Shown here: positions 14,899 through 22,784 of the stretch, one piece after another | Numbering within the stretch: position 1 is the stretch's first letter | Layout: every line of letters starts with the position of its first letter | Source: Zipacnadum sp036504235 | Lineage (GTDB): Bacteria; Armatimonadota; Zipacnadia; Zipacnadales; Zipacnadaceae | Reading direction: 5' to 3' | DNA length: 64,000 nt | Assembly: GCA_036504235.1 (NCBI GenBank) | Contig: DASXVN010000027.1 | Location: 25,763-89,762, forward strand | The notes under the pieces: generated by a model | Database searches by the model: none | Seen by the model: only the letters and a program-made list of their open reading frames with translations | Told to the model about the DNA's origin: nothing | Position numbers and translations under genes: made by a program

Positions 14899-16146
14899 TT
14901 GATAGTCAGTAGGGCCCGCCGGAAAACCTGGGGGATTGCTGCCGCGCTGGTCTTGGCGGCCGGCCTGCTGCTGGCTGTGGCCGCCGGGGCGCAGGACCGC
15001 GACCCCCGGGCCGAGGCGCTTTACCAGGCTGGATTGGCCGGCAAGCAGGCTAAGGACTTCAGTACCGCCCTGGAGAAGTTCCGGGCGGCGATTAAGCTTG
15101 ACCCCAACTACGCCGATGCTTACTGGGGCGCGGCCTGGTGTTATGTGGCCCTGGGCAACGACGCCGGGGCGATTGAGGCCTTCCGCTGGGTCATCCGCCT
15201 GGTCCCGGAGACCGCTAACGGCCTGGAGGCCGCCAAGGCCATCGAGCGCATCCGCCTGCGCGCGCCGGGGCTGAACGCTACGCCCCCGGAGCCCGACACC
15301 TTCTTGATCGCGGTGGCCCTGGTCCGGGAGGCCAACGCCGATATCTGGCTGGCGGACGCCGCGGGGAACCTGCGCCGGCGGCTCACTACCGAGCCCGCGT
15401 CGGACACCCAGCCGGCCTTCTCCGGCGACGCGCACCAGGTCGTGTTCGTCTCCGACCGCAGCGGCAACCGGGACCTGTGGGCGATCAAGGCCGACGGCAC
15501 CGGCCTGCGGCAGCTCACCACCGACCCGGCCGCCGACTACTCCCCGACCTGGAATCCGACCACCAACGAGATCGTGTATGTCTCGGAGCGCTCCGGCAAG
15601 CCGGAACTGTGGAGCCTGGACGCGGCTAGCGGTGAGACGCATAGCCGGGGCGAGGGCAACGCCTCCCTGGACCCCGCGCCGGCGTGGGCGCCGACCGGCG
15701 ACCGGCTGGCCTGGGTTTCCGACCGCGACGGAACGGGTAATATATACCTGTGGGAAGCGGCCACTCGCACCTCGCGTGCCCTCCTCAGCAACAAGATTCC
15801 CCAGCAGCACCCGGTCTGGTCGCCCGACGGGCAGACGGTGTATTTCACCTGGAGTCTGGAAGGCAACTGGCAGGTCTGCTCGGTCCAGGCGACCGGGGAG
15901 GGGCTGGGGGCGGTGGCGCCGACTCCCGACAATGAGCGTTTGTGGGGCGTTTCCCCCGACGGCGCGGCCCTGCTGGTAAGCTCCGACCATTCGGGGACGC
16001 CGCGGCTGTATCTGCGGCCGAGAAGCGGGGGCGCCGCCAAGGTAGTGGCGCAGGGCGCCGGCGAGGTGCTCTCCGCCGCGGTATCGCCGGCGCTGCCCCA
16101 GTCGGTGGCGGAAATCCTGCTGAGCGTCTCGCCCCACCGGCCGTGA
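14899..16146 (+). CDS. Secreted TPR plus TolB-like beta-propeller protein
   Basis: The protein is 415 aa. TTG 14899 is chosen because AGGAG lies about 8 bases upstream; the frame also opens at TTG 14878 without an RBS. A twin-Arg-like basic start (SRARRKTWG) and a hydrophobic stretch to AVAAGAQ give a signal peptide. Residues about 35-105 hold two TPR-like helices pairs (ALYQAGLAGKQAKDFSTALE; YADAYWGAAWCYVALG). The rest is a repeated WD40-like/PD40 pattern as in TolB: FSGDAHQVVFVSDRSGNRDL, WNPTTNEIVYVSERSGKPEL and WAPTGDRLAWVSDRDGTGNI. It is probably a periplasmic protein-binding scaffold. It lies just upstream of the pilB promoter. Confidence 0.8.
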   Translation: MIVSRARRKTWGIAAALVLAAGLLLAVAAGAQDRDPRAEALYQAGLAGKQAKDFSTALEKFRAAIKLDPNYADAYWGAAWCYVALGNDAGAIEAFRWVIRLVPETANGLEAAKAIERIRLRAPGLNATPPEPDTFLIAVALVREANADIWLADAAGNLRRRLTTEPASDTQPAFSGDAHQVVFVSDRSGNRDLWAIKADGTGLRQLTTDPAADYSPTWNPTTNEIVYVSERSGKPELWSLDAASGETHSRGEGNASLDPAPAWAPTGDRLAWVSDRDGTGNIYLWEAATRTSRALLSNKIPQQHPVWSPDGQTVYFTWSLEGNWQVCSVQATGEGLGAVAPTPDNERLWGVSPDGAALLVSSDHSGTPRLYLRPRSGGAAKVVAQGAGEVLSAAVSPALPQSVAEILLSVSPHRP

Positions 16147-16159
16147 ACTGGGGCAGCGG

Positions 16160-16188
16160 TTGACACCGCTTGCCCCGGTCCCTACAAT
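16160..16188 (+). promoter_or_regulatory. Sigma70-type promoter for the pilB gene cluster
   Basis: TTGACA (16160-16165), a 17-bp spacer and TACAAT (16183-16188) form a near-consensus promoter about 80 bp upstream of pilB. The -35 box is exactly the loop of an inverted repeat (GGGGCAGCGG at 16150-16159, CCGC-T-TGCCCC at 16166-16176), a possible operator or the terminator hairpin of the upstream gene. Confidence 0.85.
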
Positions 16189-16268
16189 GTTCTTATCAGG
16201 GATTAGCAGCAGACAGATCCGGCGGAATCACCCACGTCGGCTATCCCCTCAACCGAGGTGTACTCACG

Positions 16269-18107
16269 ATGCGCAGACCCGGTGGTCAGAAGCAGATTGG
16301 CCAGATGCTGATCGAGAAGGGGCTCCTCAACCCCGAACAACTTCGGCAGGCCCTGGAGACGCAGAAACAGACCACCCAGCTAATTGGTGAAGTGCTGGTG
16401 GACTTGGGCTTCGTGCAGCGCCAGGCGCTCTACGAGACCCTGGCCGAGCAGCTCCGCATTCCCTATCTGGACGTGAGCCTGGATACGGTGGACGCCTCCG
16501 TCGCCACCCTCCTGTCCCGGGAAGACGCCGAGCGCTACCGGGCGATTCCGGTGGGGCGCGAGGAGACCGGAGCCATCCGCGTGGCTATGGCCGAGCCGGG
16601 CGACGTCATCGCCATGGACGCGCTGCGGATGCAGCTCCAGGTGCAGGTCAGCCCGGTCCTGGGCGACCCCGACGCCATTCACGCCACCATCGCCAAGGCT
16701 TTTGAGCGCAGCGCCGCCAACCCGGCGGCGGCCTCGGCCGCCGCTCCCGGCCCGATGACTCGTTCCGCCGGCGGAGCCGGGGGCCCCATGAGCATGGGCT
16801 CCGGCGGCCTGGACATGCAGGCGCTGGCCGAGTCCGTCCGCGACGGCAGCCTGCTGGGGACCACGGAGGACTCGGATAACGCCGAGGGCCGCCTGGAGAT
16901 GGGGGACCGCATCGGCGAGTTGGCCGACGAGGCCCCGATCATCAAGATCGCCAAGCTGGTCATCCAGCGCTCCATTCACGAGCGGGCCAGCGATATCCAC
17001 GTGGAACCTTACCAGAACCGGGTCCGCGTACGCTATCGGATTGACGGCGTGCTGCACGATGTGCTCCAGCTCCCCAAATACGTTCATGCGCCGCTGATCT
17101 CGCGCTTTAAGATCATGTCGAACATGAACATCGCAGAAAAGCGCGTGCCCCAGGACGGGCGCATGCACGTGCGCCACTCCGACCGCGACTTTGACCTGCG
17201 CGCCTCTGTCATTCCCACCACCTCCGGCGAGAAGATGGTCATGCGGATTCTCGACAAGACCTCTATCGAGCGCGGCATGGACACCCTGGGCTTCAAGCCC
17301 AAGATGCTGGCCGACATCGAGCGCCTGGTCGAGCAGCCCAACGGCATGATCCTGTCCACCGGCCCGACCGGAAGCGGCAAGACCACCACCCAGTACAACA
17401 TCCTCAACCACATCCTCTCGGTGGAGACCAACATCATCACCGTCGAGGACCCGGTTGAGTTCCAGCTCGATGGTCTCTCGCAGGTAAACGTAAACCGCAA
17501 GGCCGGTCTGACCTTCGCCGTCGCCCTGAAGTACTTCCTGCGCCAGGACCCCGATATCATCCTGGTCGGCGAAATCCGCGACCTGGAGACCTCCGAAATC
17601 GCCATTCAGGCCGCTCTGACCGGTCACTTGGTCTTGAGCACGCTGCACACCAACGACGCGCCCTCCACGGTTACGCGTCTGACCGACATGGGTGTGGAGC
17701 CCTTCCTGATCTCGTCGTCCATCATCTGCTCGCTCTCCCAGCGCCTGGCCCGACGTATCTGCCCCCAGTGCGCGGAGCCGTATCAGCCGCGGCGCGACCT
17801 GCTGATCGGGTTTGGCTTTGACCCGGACGCGTCCGAGAACAAGGACCACGTGTTCATGCACGGGCGCGGCTGCGACAACTGCCGCGGCACCGGCTACCGG
17901 GGACGCATCGGCATCTACGAGTTGCTGATTATGAACCCCGAGATCTCCGAACTGATCGTCAAACGCGCTTCGGCCGGGCAGATCCGCGAGGCCGCGCTGG
18001 CCTCCGGCATGACCACCCTGGCCGAGGACGGCTTCGGCAAGGTCATGGAGGGCATTACCACCGTCGAGGACTTGCAGCGCGTCGTCTTCACCGCCGGTAT
18101 GTGGTAG
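16269..18107 (+). CDS. pilB: Type IV pilus extension ATPase PilB
   Basis: The protein is 612 aa. It is the cytoplasmic hexameric ATPase that drives pilus polymerisation. ATG 16269 (MRRPGGQKQIGQMLIEKG) has GAGGTG upstream; the open frame further 5' crosses the promoter and is rejected. The N-terminal MshEN/GspE-N domain (LNPEQLRQALETQKQ, IPYLDV) is followed by an Ala/Gly-rich linker around residues 155-190. The catalytic domain has Walker A GPTGSGKTTT (about 365), the Asp box, and Walker B/His box DIILVGEIRDLETSEIAIQA ... TLHTNDA. A tetracysteine zinc motif (CPQC ... CDNC, about 497-540) distinguishes it from PilT. First gene of the T4P locus. Confidence 0.95.
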   Translation: MRRPGGQKQIGQMLIEKGLLNPEQLRQALETQKQTTQLIGEVLVDLGFVQRQALYETLAEQLRIPYLDVSLDTVDASVATLLSREDAERYRAIPVGREETGAIRVAMAEPGDVIAMDALRMQLQVQVSPVLGDPDAIHATIAKAFERSAANPAAASAAAPGPMTRSAGGAGGPMSMGSGGLDMQALAESVRDGSLLGTTEDSDNAEGRLEMGDRIGELADEAPIIKIAKLVIQRSIHERASDIHVEPYQNRVRVRYRIDGVLHDVLQLPKYVHAPLISRFKIMSNMNIAEKRVPQDGRMHVRHSDRDFDLRASVIPTTSGEKMVMRILDKTSIERGMDTLGFKPKMLADIERLVEQPNGMILSTGPTGSGKTTTQYNILNHILSVETNIITVEDPVEFQLDGLSQVNVNRKAGLTFAVALKYFLRQDPDIILVGEIRDLETSEIAIQAALTGHLVLSTLHTNDAPSTVTRLTDMGVEPFLISSSIICSLSQRLARRICPQCAEPYQPRRDLLIGFGFDPDASENKDHVFMHGRGCDNCRGTGYRGRIGIYELLIMNPEISELIVKRASAGQIREAALASGMTTLAEDGFGKVMEGITTVEDLQRVVFTAGMW

Positions 18108-18176
18108 CGGCTCGCGCCCGGCGCCGCCGGGCGACCCGCCGCTCTTTGCTAAGTTCATCAGGACAGGAGTAACCGC

Positions 18177-19331
18177 ATGGCAACTGAAGAAAAGGCACCG
18201 GCCGCACCCCAGCCCCAGGCGCCCGGGGGCATGACTCGCCCCGCCAAGGCGCAGCGCAAGCCGATTGATGTCGTCCATATAGATGAACTGCTCGAGATCG
18301 TCGTGGAGACCAACGCCTCCGACTTACACCTGTGCGTGGGTCTGCCGCCGATCATGCGCATCGACGGTGAGCTGAAGGCTACCCGCTACGAGCTGTTTGA
18401 GCCGCCCATCGTGCAGCGGATGATCTACGACATCTTGACCGACGATCAGGTCCAGCGCTTCGAGACCGAGATGGAGCTGGACTGCTCGTACGCCATGCGC
18501 AAGATCGCGCGCTTCCGCGTCAACGTCTACCGCGACCGCGGCAACGTGGCGGCGGCCCTGCGACTTATTCCCACCAAGATCCCCAGCATCCAGCAACTGG
18601 GTCTGCCGCCGATCATCGAAGACCTGGCCAAGCGGCCCCGCGGCCTGCTGCTGGTCACCGGTCCCACCGGTAGCGGTAAGTCCACGACCCTGGCCTCGGT
18701 TATCAACATGATCAACACCGAGCGGGCCGAGCATATCGTCACCATCGAGGACCCGATCGAGTACCTGCACACGCACAAGAAGTCGGTTATCAACCAGCGC
18801 GAGGTGGGAGAAGACACCACCAGTTTCCGGGAAGCCCTCCGCCGCGTCCTGCGCGAAGACCCCGACATCATCCTCGTCGGCGAAATGCGCGACCTGGAGA
18901 CCATCGCCCTGGCCGTAACCTGCGCTGAAACCGGTCACCTGGTCTTCGGCACCCTGCACACCAACAACGCGGCCGAGTCCGTCGACCGCATGATTGACGT
19001 TTTCCCTCCCGAGCAGCAGGAGCAGATCCGCGTCCAGCTTTCCAACAACCTGGTCGCCATTCTCTCCCAGCAGCTCCTGCCGCGCGCCGGGCAGCCCGGC
19101 CGCGTGGCCGCGATTGAGGTCATGGTCGCCACCTCGGCTATCCGCAACCTCATCCGCGAAAACAAGGCCCACCAGATGCACTCCATCCTGCAGACCGGCA
19201 TGAAGGACGGGATGCAGTCCATGGACCAGGCGCTGCGCGACCTGTACAAGCAGGGCCTGATTACCCATGAAGTGGCCGCGCGCCGCAGTCACAACCCCGC
19301 CGAGTTGGAGAAGCTGATCGCCGGCGAGTAG
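18177..19331 (+). CDS. pilT: Type IV pilus retraction ATPase PilT
   Basis: The protein is 384 aa. It powers pilus depolymerisation and twitching. ATG 18177 has AGGAGT upstream. An Ala/Pro-rich start of about 30 residues precedes the PAS-like N-domain (DASDLHLCVGLPPIMRIDG). Walker A is GPTGSGKSTT (162-171), Walker B DIILVGEMRDLETI, then GTLHTNNAAESVDR. The PilT hallmark AIRNLIRENKAHQM (E.coli/Neisseria AIRNLIRE) is present and there is no zinc motif. It follows pilB by 69 bp in the same direction. The first 30 residues are longer than in typical PilT proteins. Confidence 0.96.
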   Translation: MATEEKAPAAPQPQAPGGMTRPAKAQRKPIDVVHIDELLEIVVETNASDLHLCVGLPPIMRIDGELKATRYELFEPPIVQRMIYDILTDDQVQRFETEMELDCSYAMRKIARFRVNVYRDRGNVAAALRLIPTKIPSIQQLGLPPIIEDLAKRPRGLLLVTGPTGSGKSTTLASVINMINTERAEHIVTIEDPIEYLHTHKKSVINQREVGEDTTSFREALRRVLREDPDIILVGEMRDLETIALAVTCAETGHLVFGTLHTNNAAESVDRMIDVFPPEQQEQIRVQLSNNLVAILSQQLLPRAGQPGRVAAIEVMVATSAIRNLIRENKAHQMHSILQTGMKDGMQSMDQALRDLYKQGLITHEVAARRSHNPAELEKLIAGE

Positions 19332-19360
19332 ACGCGGCGTGTAAGGCGGCGCGGCGTGGG

Positions 19361-19366
19361 TATAAT
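19361..19366 (+). promoter_or_regulatory. Possible -10 box upstream of pilC
   Basis: A perfect TATAAT stands in the 143-bp gap between pilT and pilC, but no good -35 is found at 16-18 bp. It may be a secondary promoter, or may be chance. Confidence 0.3.
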
Positions 19367-19474
19367 CACTAGTGCCGATACCGCAGCACGTCGGCAGGTT
19401 GTCGGACGCGGTCGTCGAGAGCGGCGAAGCGACGGTTAACCCGGCGGTGACTCGTCCAGAGGGGAAGTGGCCCG

Positions 19475-20716
19475 ATGCCCACCTATGCTTATGTAGCCAG
19501 AGACAAAACCGGAAAGCAGTCCCCGGGGACGCAAGAGGCGGCCAGCAAAGATGCGCTGGTGCAGGCGTTGCGCTCCAAGGGGCTGCACGTCAGCAAGATC
19601 GAAGAGAAGAAGCTGGCGGCTCGCGCCAAGGCGAAGAGTTCCGGCAAGGTCGGCTTCCTCAAGGGCAAGGTCAAGCTCCGGGACATCTCCATCTTCTGCC
19701 GCCAGTTCGCCACCATGATCAACGCCGGCGTCTCGCTGGTGCGCTGCCTGGACGTACTGGAGCAGCAGACCAGCTCGCCGCGACTCAAGCAGGTCATCCG
19801 CGATATTGAGGGCGAGATCGAGGGCGGCGCCAGCCTGTCCCGGGCTATGGCCAAGTACCCCCGCGTCTTTTCGAACCTGGCGGTCGGTCTGGTCCGCGCG
19901 GGCGAGGTCGGCGGTGTGCTCGACGACACTCTGGAGCGACTGGCCGGATTTATGGAAGCCGACATGGAACTGCGCCGCAAGGTCAAGGCCGCCATGACCT
20001 ACCCGGTCATCGTCCTGATCATGGCCGGCGGCATCGTTCTGTTCCTGTCCGTTTTCATCTTGCCCAAGTTCATCCAGCTCTTCAAGGACCTGGGGATGAA
20101 GCCGGATGAGTTCCCGATTATGACCAAGATGCTGATGAACTTCAGTAACTTCGTCATCAAGTACTGGTGGGCGTGCATCCTGATCGTGGTGGGCCTCTGG
20201 ATCGGCTTTAACCGCATCAAGGCCACCAAGACCGGGGCCCGCTACATGGACATGATCAAGCTGAAGATCCCGGTCATGGGCAGCCTCACCCACAAGATCG
20301 CCATGGCTCGCTTCTCGCGCACGTTGGCGACGCTGCTGTCCTCCGGTGTACCGATTCTGCAGGCGATGGAGACCACGGCCGGGACCGTGGACAACTCCCT
20401 GATTCAGGACGCGATCCTGGCCGCTCGCGCCAGTATCCGCGAGGGTGACACGATCGCCGACCCGCTGGCCGCCTCCAAGCAGTTCCCGCCCATGGTCGTG
20501 CAGATGATCACCATCGGCGAGGAGACGGGACAGCTCGACTCGATGCTGCAGAAGGTCGCGGAGTTCTACGAGAGTGAAGTGGACGCGGCTCTGGAAGGGC
20601 TGACTTCCGCTATCGAGCCGGTAATGATCGTCGGCCTGGGCGGGGTGGTTCTGTTCATCCTGATCGCCCTGTGGATGCCGCTGATTTCCGTTATCCAGAA
20701 GCTTACCGAGGGGTAG
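19475..20716 (+). CDS. pilC: Type IV pilus inner-membrane platform protein PilC
   Basis: The protein is 413 aa. It couples the ATPases to pilin subunits in the inner membrane. ATG 19475 has GAGGGGAAG upstream. The start MPTYAYVARDKTGKQSPGTQ is typical of the GspF/PilC family. Two T2SSF domains follow: FCRQFATMINAGVSLVRCLD (about 70-190) and FSRTLATLLSSGVPILQAME (about 275-400). Membrane segments are near residues 170-195 (VIVLIMAGGIVLFLSVFI), 230-245 and the C-terminal GLGGVVLFILIALWMPLISV. It sits in the usual place after pilB and pilT. Confidence 0.95.
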   Translation: MPTYAYVARDKTGKQSPGTQEAASKDALVQALRSKGLHVSKIEEKKLAARAKAKSSGKVGFLKGKVKLRDISIFCRQFATMINAGVSLVRCLDVLEQQTSSPRLKQVIRDIEGEIEGGASLSRAMAKYPRVFSNLAVGLVRAGEVGGVLDDTLERLAGFMEADMELRRKVKAAMTYPVIVLIMAGGIVLFLSVFILPKFIQLFKDLGMKPDEFPIMTKMLMNFSNFVIKYWWACILIVVGLWIGFNRIKATKTGARYMDMIKLKIPVMGSLTHKIAMARFSRTLATLLSSGVPILQAMETTAGTVDNSLIQDAILAARASIREGDTIADPLAASKQFPPMVVQMITIGEETGQLDSMLQKVAEFYESEVDAALEGLTSAIEPVMIVGLGGVVLFILIALWMPLISVIQKLTEG

Positions 20717-20911
20717 GCAGCCGCGCCGGCGCGGGCCGGCGAGGGGCAGGGGGGCCTGGCGCGAACCGGTGGGGGGAGAGTTCCTCCGACCGGAGCACGG
20801 CAGGCTCTGCGGTTTGTGCCCGGAGATGATGCGGTTGACGCCCCCGCCGGGGCGGACGAGCCGCGGGCGCCGAAGCTCGGAACGACAGTGCAGGGAGGGG
20901 AGCACATCGCC

Positions 20912-21751
20912 TTGGACGGACCCGCTTTGTGGGTCATGGCCGCGCTCGTGGGAGCGACGGTCGGATCCTTCCTCAACGTGGTCATCTACCGGCTGCCCCA
21001 GCGGCAATCGCTGGTCTTTCCCCCCTCCCATTGCTTCTCCTGCGGCGAGCGGTTGACCGTGATTGACCTGTTCCCGGTGCTGAGCTACGTTTTCCTGCGG
21101 GGACGCTGCCGGCATTGCGGCAAGAGCTTCAGCCCCCGGTATGCGTTGGTGGAGGCGGCGACGGCCGCCCTGGCGGTGGCCGCGGTCTACAACTTTGGCG
21201 CCACCTGGTACGCCGGAGCCGTCTTCGTGGCCATCTGCGCGCTGATGGTCGCCATCTTCGTGGATATTGACCACATGATCATCCCCGACCAGGTGCCGCT
21301 GATCCTCTTCGCCCTGGGGGTGGCGGTGGACGTCTACCGGCTGTTCACCTTCGGCGCGGGCGAGGCCGTCCAGTGGACCGAGAAGGTCGGCGGGGGCACC
21401 TCCACCGTCTATCTGCCCATGTCGGTGGTGGGAGCGCTGATCGGCGGAGGTCTGTTTTTGGCGCTGGGCTGGCTGTTTGAGAAGGCCATGCGCCGACCGG
21501 CCCTGGGGCTGGGCGACGTGAAGCTGGCCGCCGGCGTGGGCGCGCTGCTGGGGCCGGGCTTGGGTTTCCTGGCTTTCTTTCTGCTGTCCATGGTCAGCGG
21601 CGCGGTGATCTCCATTCTACTCATCGCCCTGCGGGTGAGGCGGCGGGACCAGTACATCCCTTTCGGGCCGATGCTGGCGGCGGCGGCGATGGGGATGTTG
21701 CTGTGGCCGGACGTGCTCACGCCCTGGGTGTTGCATTTCTACCGGGGGTAG
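20912..21751 (+). CDS. pilD: Prepilin leader peptidase / N-methyltransferase PilD
   Basis: The protein is 279 aa. It is an inner-membrane aspartic protease that trims prepilin leaders and methylates the new N-terminus. TTG 20912 with GGGAGGGG upstream is preferred; the frame also opens at GTG 20816, but that extension is unlike the family. The N-terminal methylase domain has GSFLNVVIYRLPQ and the zinc tetracysteine CFSCGE...CRHCGK. The catalytic Asp residues are in VDIDHMIIPD and GLGDVKL. There are about seven membrane segments. It must process the prepilin-like proteins encoded just downstream. Confidence 0.94.
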   Translation: MDGPALWVMAALVGATVGSFLNVVIYRLPQRQSLVFPPSHCFSCGERLTVIDLFPVLSYVFLRGRCRHCGKSFSPRYALVEAATAALAVAAVYNFGATWYAGAVFVAICALMVAIFVDIDHMIIPDQVPLILFALGVAVDVYRLFTFGAGEAVQWTEKVGGGTSTVYLPMSVVGALIGGGLFLALGWLFEKAMRRPALGLGDVKLAAGVGALLGPGLGFLAFFLLSMVSGAVISILLIALRVRRRDQYIPFGPMLAAAAMGMLLWPDVLTPWVLHFYRG

Positions 21752-21866
21752 AACGGACCTAAGTAGACGCCACGGTTTATACACGGATATGCTGGGTATC
21801 CTAACGACAGAGGGCCAGCCGAGCAGGCTGCGGGGGCACCGGACTCGGCGCCAGAAGGGACCGACC

Positions 21867-22622
21867 ATGAGAATTCGCGCGGCACTGAGGGCCTTCACCC
21901 TCATCGAGATGCTCGTCGTGATCACCATAATTGCCATTCTCGCCGGGCTGCTTATGCCCGTATTCAACACGGTGCGAGTCAAGCAGCGCGAGAATACCTG
22001 TATTGCGAATCTCCACGCCCTGGGCGTCGCCCTCAAGCAGTACCAGGCCGACAACCACGCCTATCCGCTGTGGCCGTGGTATGACGGCAACCGCTATCAG
22101 GGCGGCTTCTCCGCGCTTTTCCCGGAGTTCGTGACCGACAAGAACCTGTTCATCTGCCCCGACGACGAGGACGGCCGCAAGGATATGGAGGCCGCCAAGA
22201 GCAGGGTTTACTGCACCTACAACGGCGTCATTGACCCCGCCACCTGGCAGTTCGTGATACTGAACGGGCATCCGGAGCGCCTCTACAACTACTTTGGCTA
22301 TACCGCGGACGGGTTCGACCTCTACACGCCGCCGGCTGGGGACAATCCGTACCCCATGCCCGGCCCGCCCTCCAATAGCCCGCTGCCGGCCTGGCTAGTC
22401 TCTCAGGGCCTGAGCTGGCGCTTCTATCCGCGGCTGGTCAACCGCTACGCGCCGGACAACACGATCGTGACGCACTGCCCGCACCACCGGACCCACTACG
22501 GCGATGCGAGCCGGGCTATGGACCCGGTGCTGCGGCTCAATGGGGAAGCCAAGAAAGTGGTAGCCTCCTCCATGTACACCCCGGACAGCAGCGGATTCGC
22601 TCCGTGGGTGACCCAGAAATAG
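21867..22622 (+). CDS. Type IV pilin-like (pseudopilin) protein
   Basis: The protein is 251 aa. ATG 21867 has AGAAGGGA upstream. The leader MRIRAALRA is followed by FTLIEMLVVITIIAIL, so cleavage falls after Ala9 rather than the usual Gly, with Glu at +5 of the mature chain. The long hydrophobic helix runs to about residue 32. The extracellular domain (YQADNHAYPLWPWYDG; ICPDDEDGRKD; CTYNGV) has the layout of DUF1559-like or G-type pseudopilins common in Planctomycetes and Armatimonadota. It is followed by an AT-rich double palindrome. It is a candidate major or minor pilin. Confidence 0.85.
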   Translation: MRIRAALRAFTLIEMLVVITIIAILAGLLMPVFNTVRVKQRENTCIANLHALGVALKQYQADNHAYPLWPWYDGNRYQGGFSALFPEFVTDKNLFICPDDEDGRKDMEAAKSRVYCTYNGVIDPATWQFVILNGHPERLYNYFGYTADGFDLYTPPAGDNPYPMPGPPSNSPLPAWLVSQGLSWRFYPRLVNRYAPDNTIVTHCPHHRTHYGDASRAMDPVLRLNGEAKKVVASSMYTPDSSGFAPWVTQK

Positions 22623-22638
22623 CCGAGGCGGCTGCTCG

Positions 22639-22669
22639 GTATGAAATTCATACTGTATGAATTTCATAC
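22639..22669. repeat. AT-rich double palindrome (operator-like) between two prepilin genes
   Basis: Two 15-mers, GTATGAAATTCATAC (22639-22653) and GTATGAATTTCATAC (22655-22669), are separated by one T. Each is itself palindromic around a central base, and each is the reverse complement of the other. It is far more AT-rich than its surroundings. A dimeric repressor site or a cruciform is possible. Confidence 0.75.
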
Positions 22670-22784
22670 ACGCACCACGGCCGGCAGTCATCGGTGAAAC
22701 TGACTTCCGCTCCCAACGGTGGTTTTCACTCTTGCTCAAAACGGGTAAAACAGAGGTAAGACCCTCTGAGGACGGCGAAGGACT

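Noticed and set aside
16380..18278. A 632-aa minus-strand frame opposite pilB
   Set aside because: pilB has all ATPase motifs; the antisense product is His/Val/Gly-rich without motifs.
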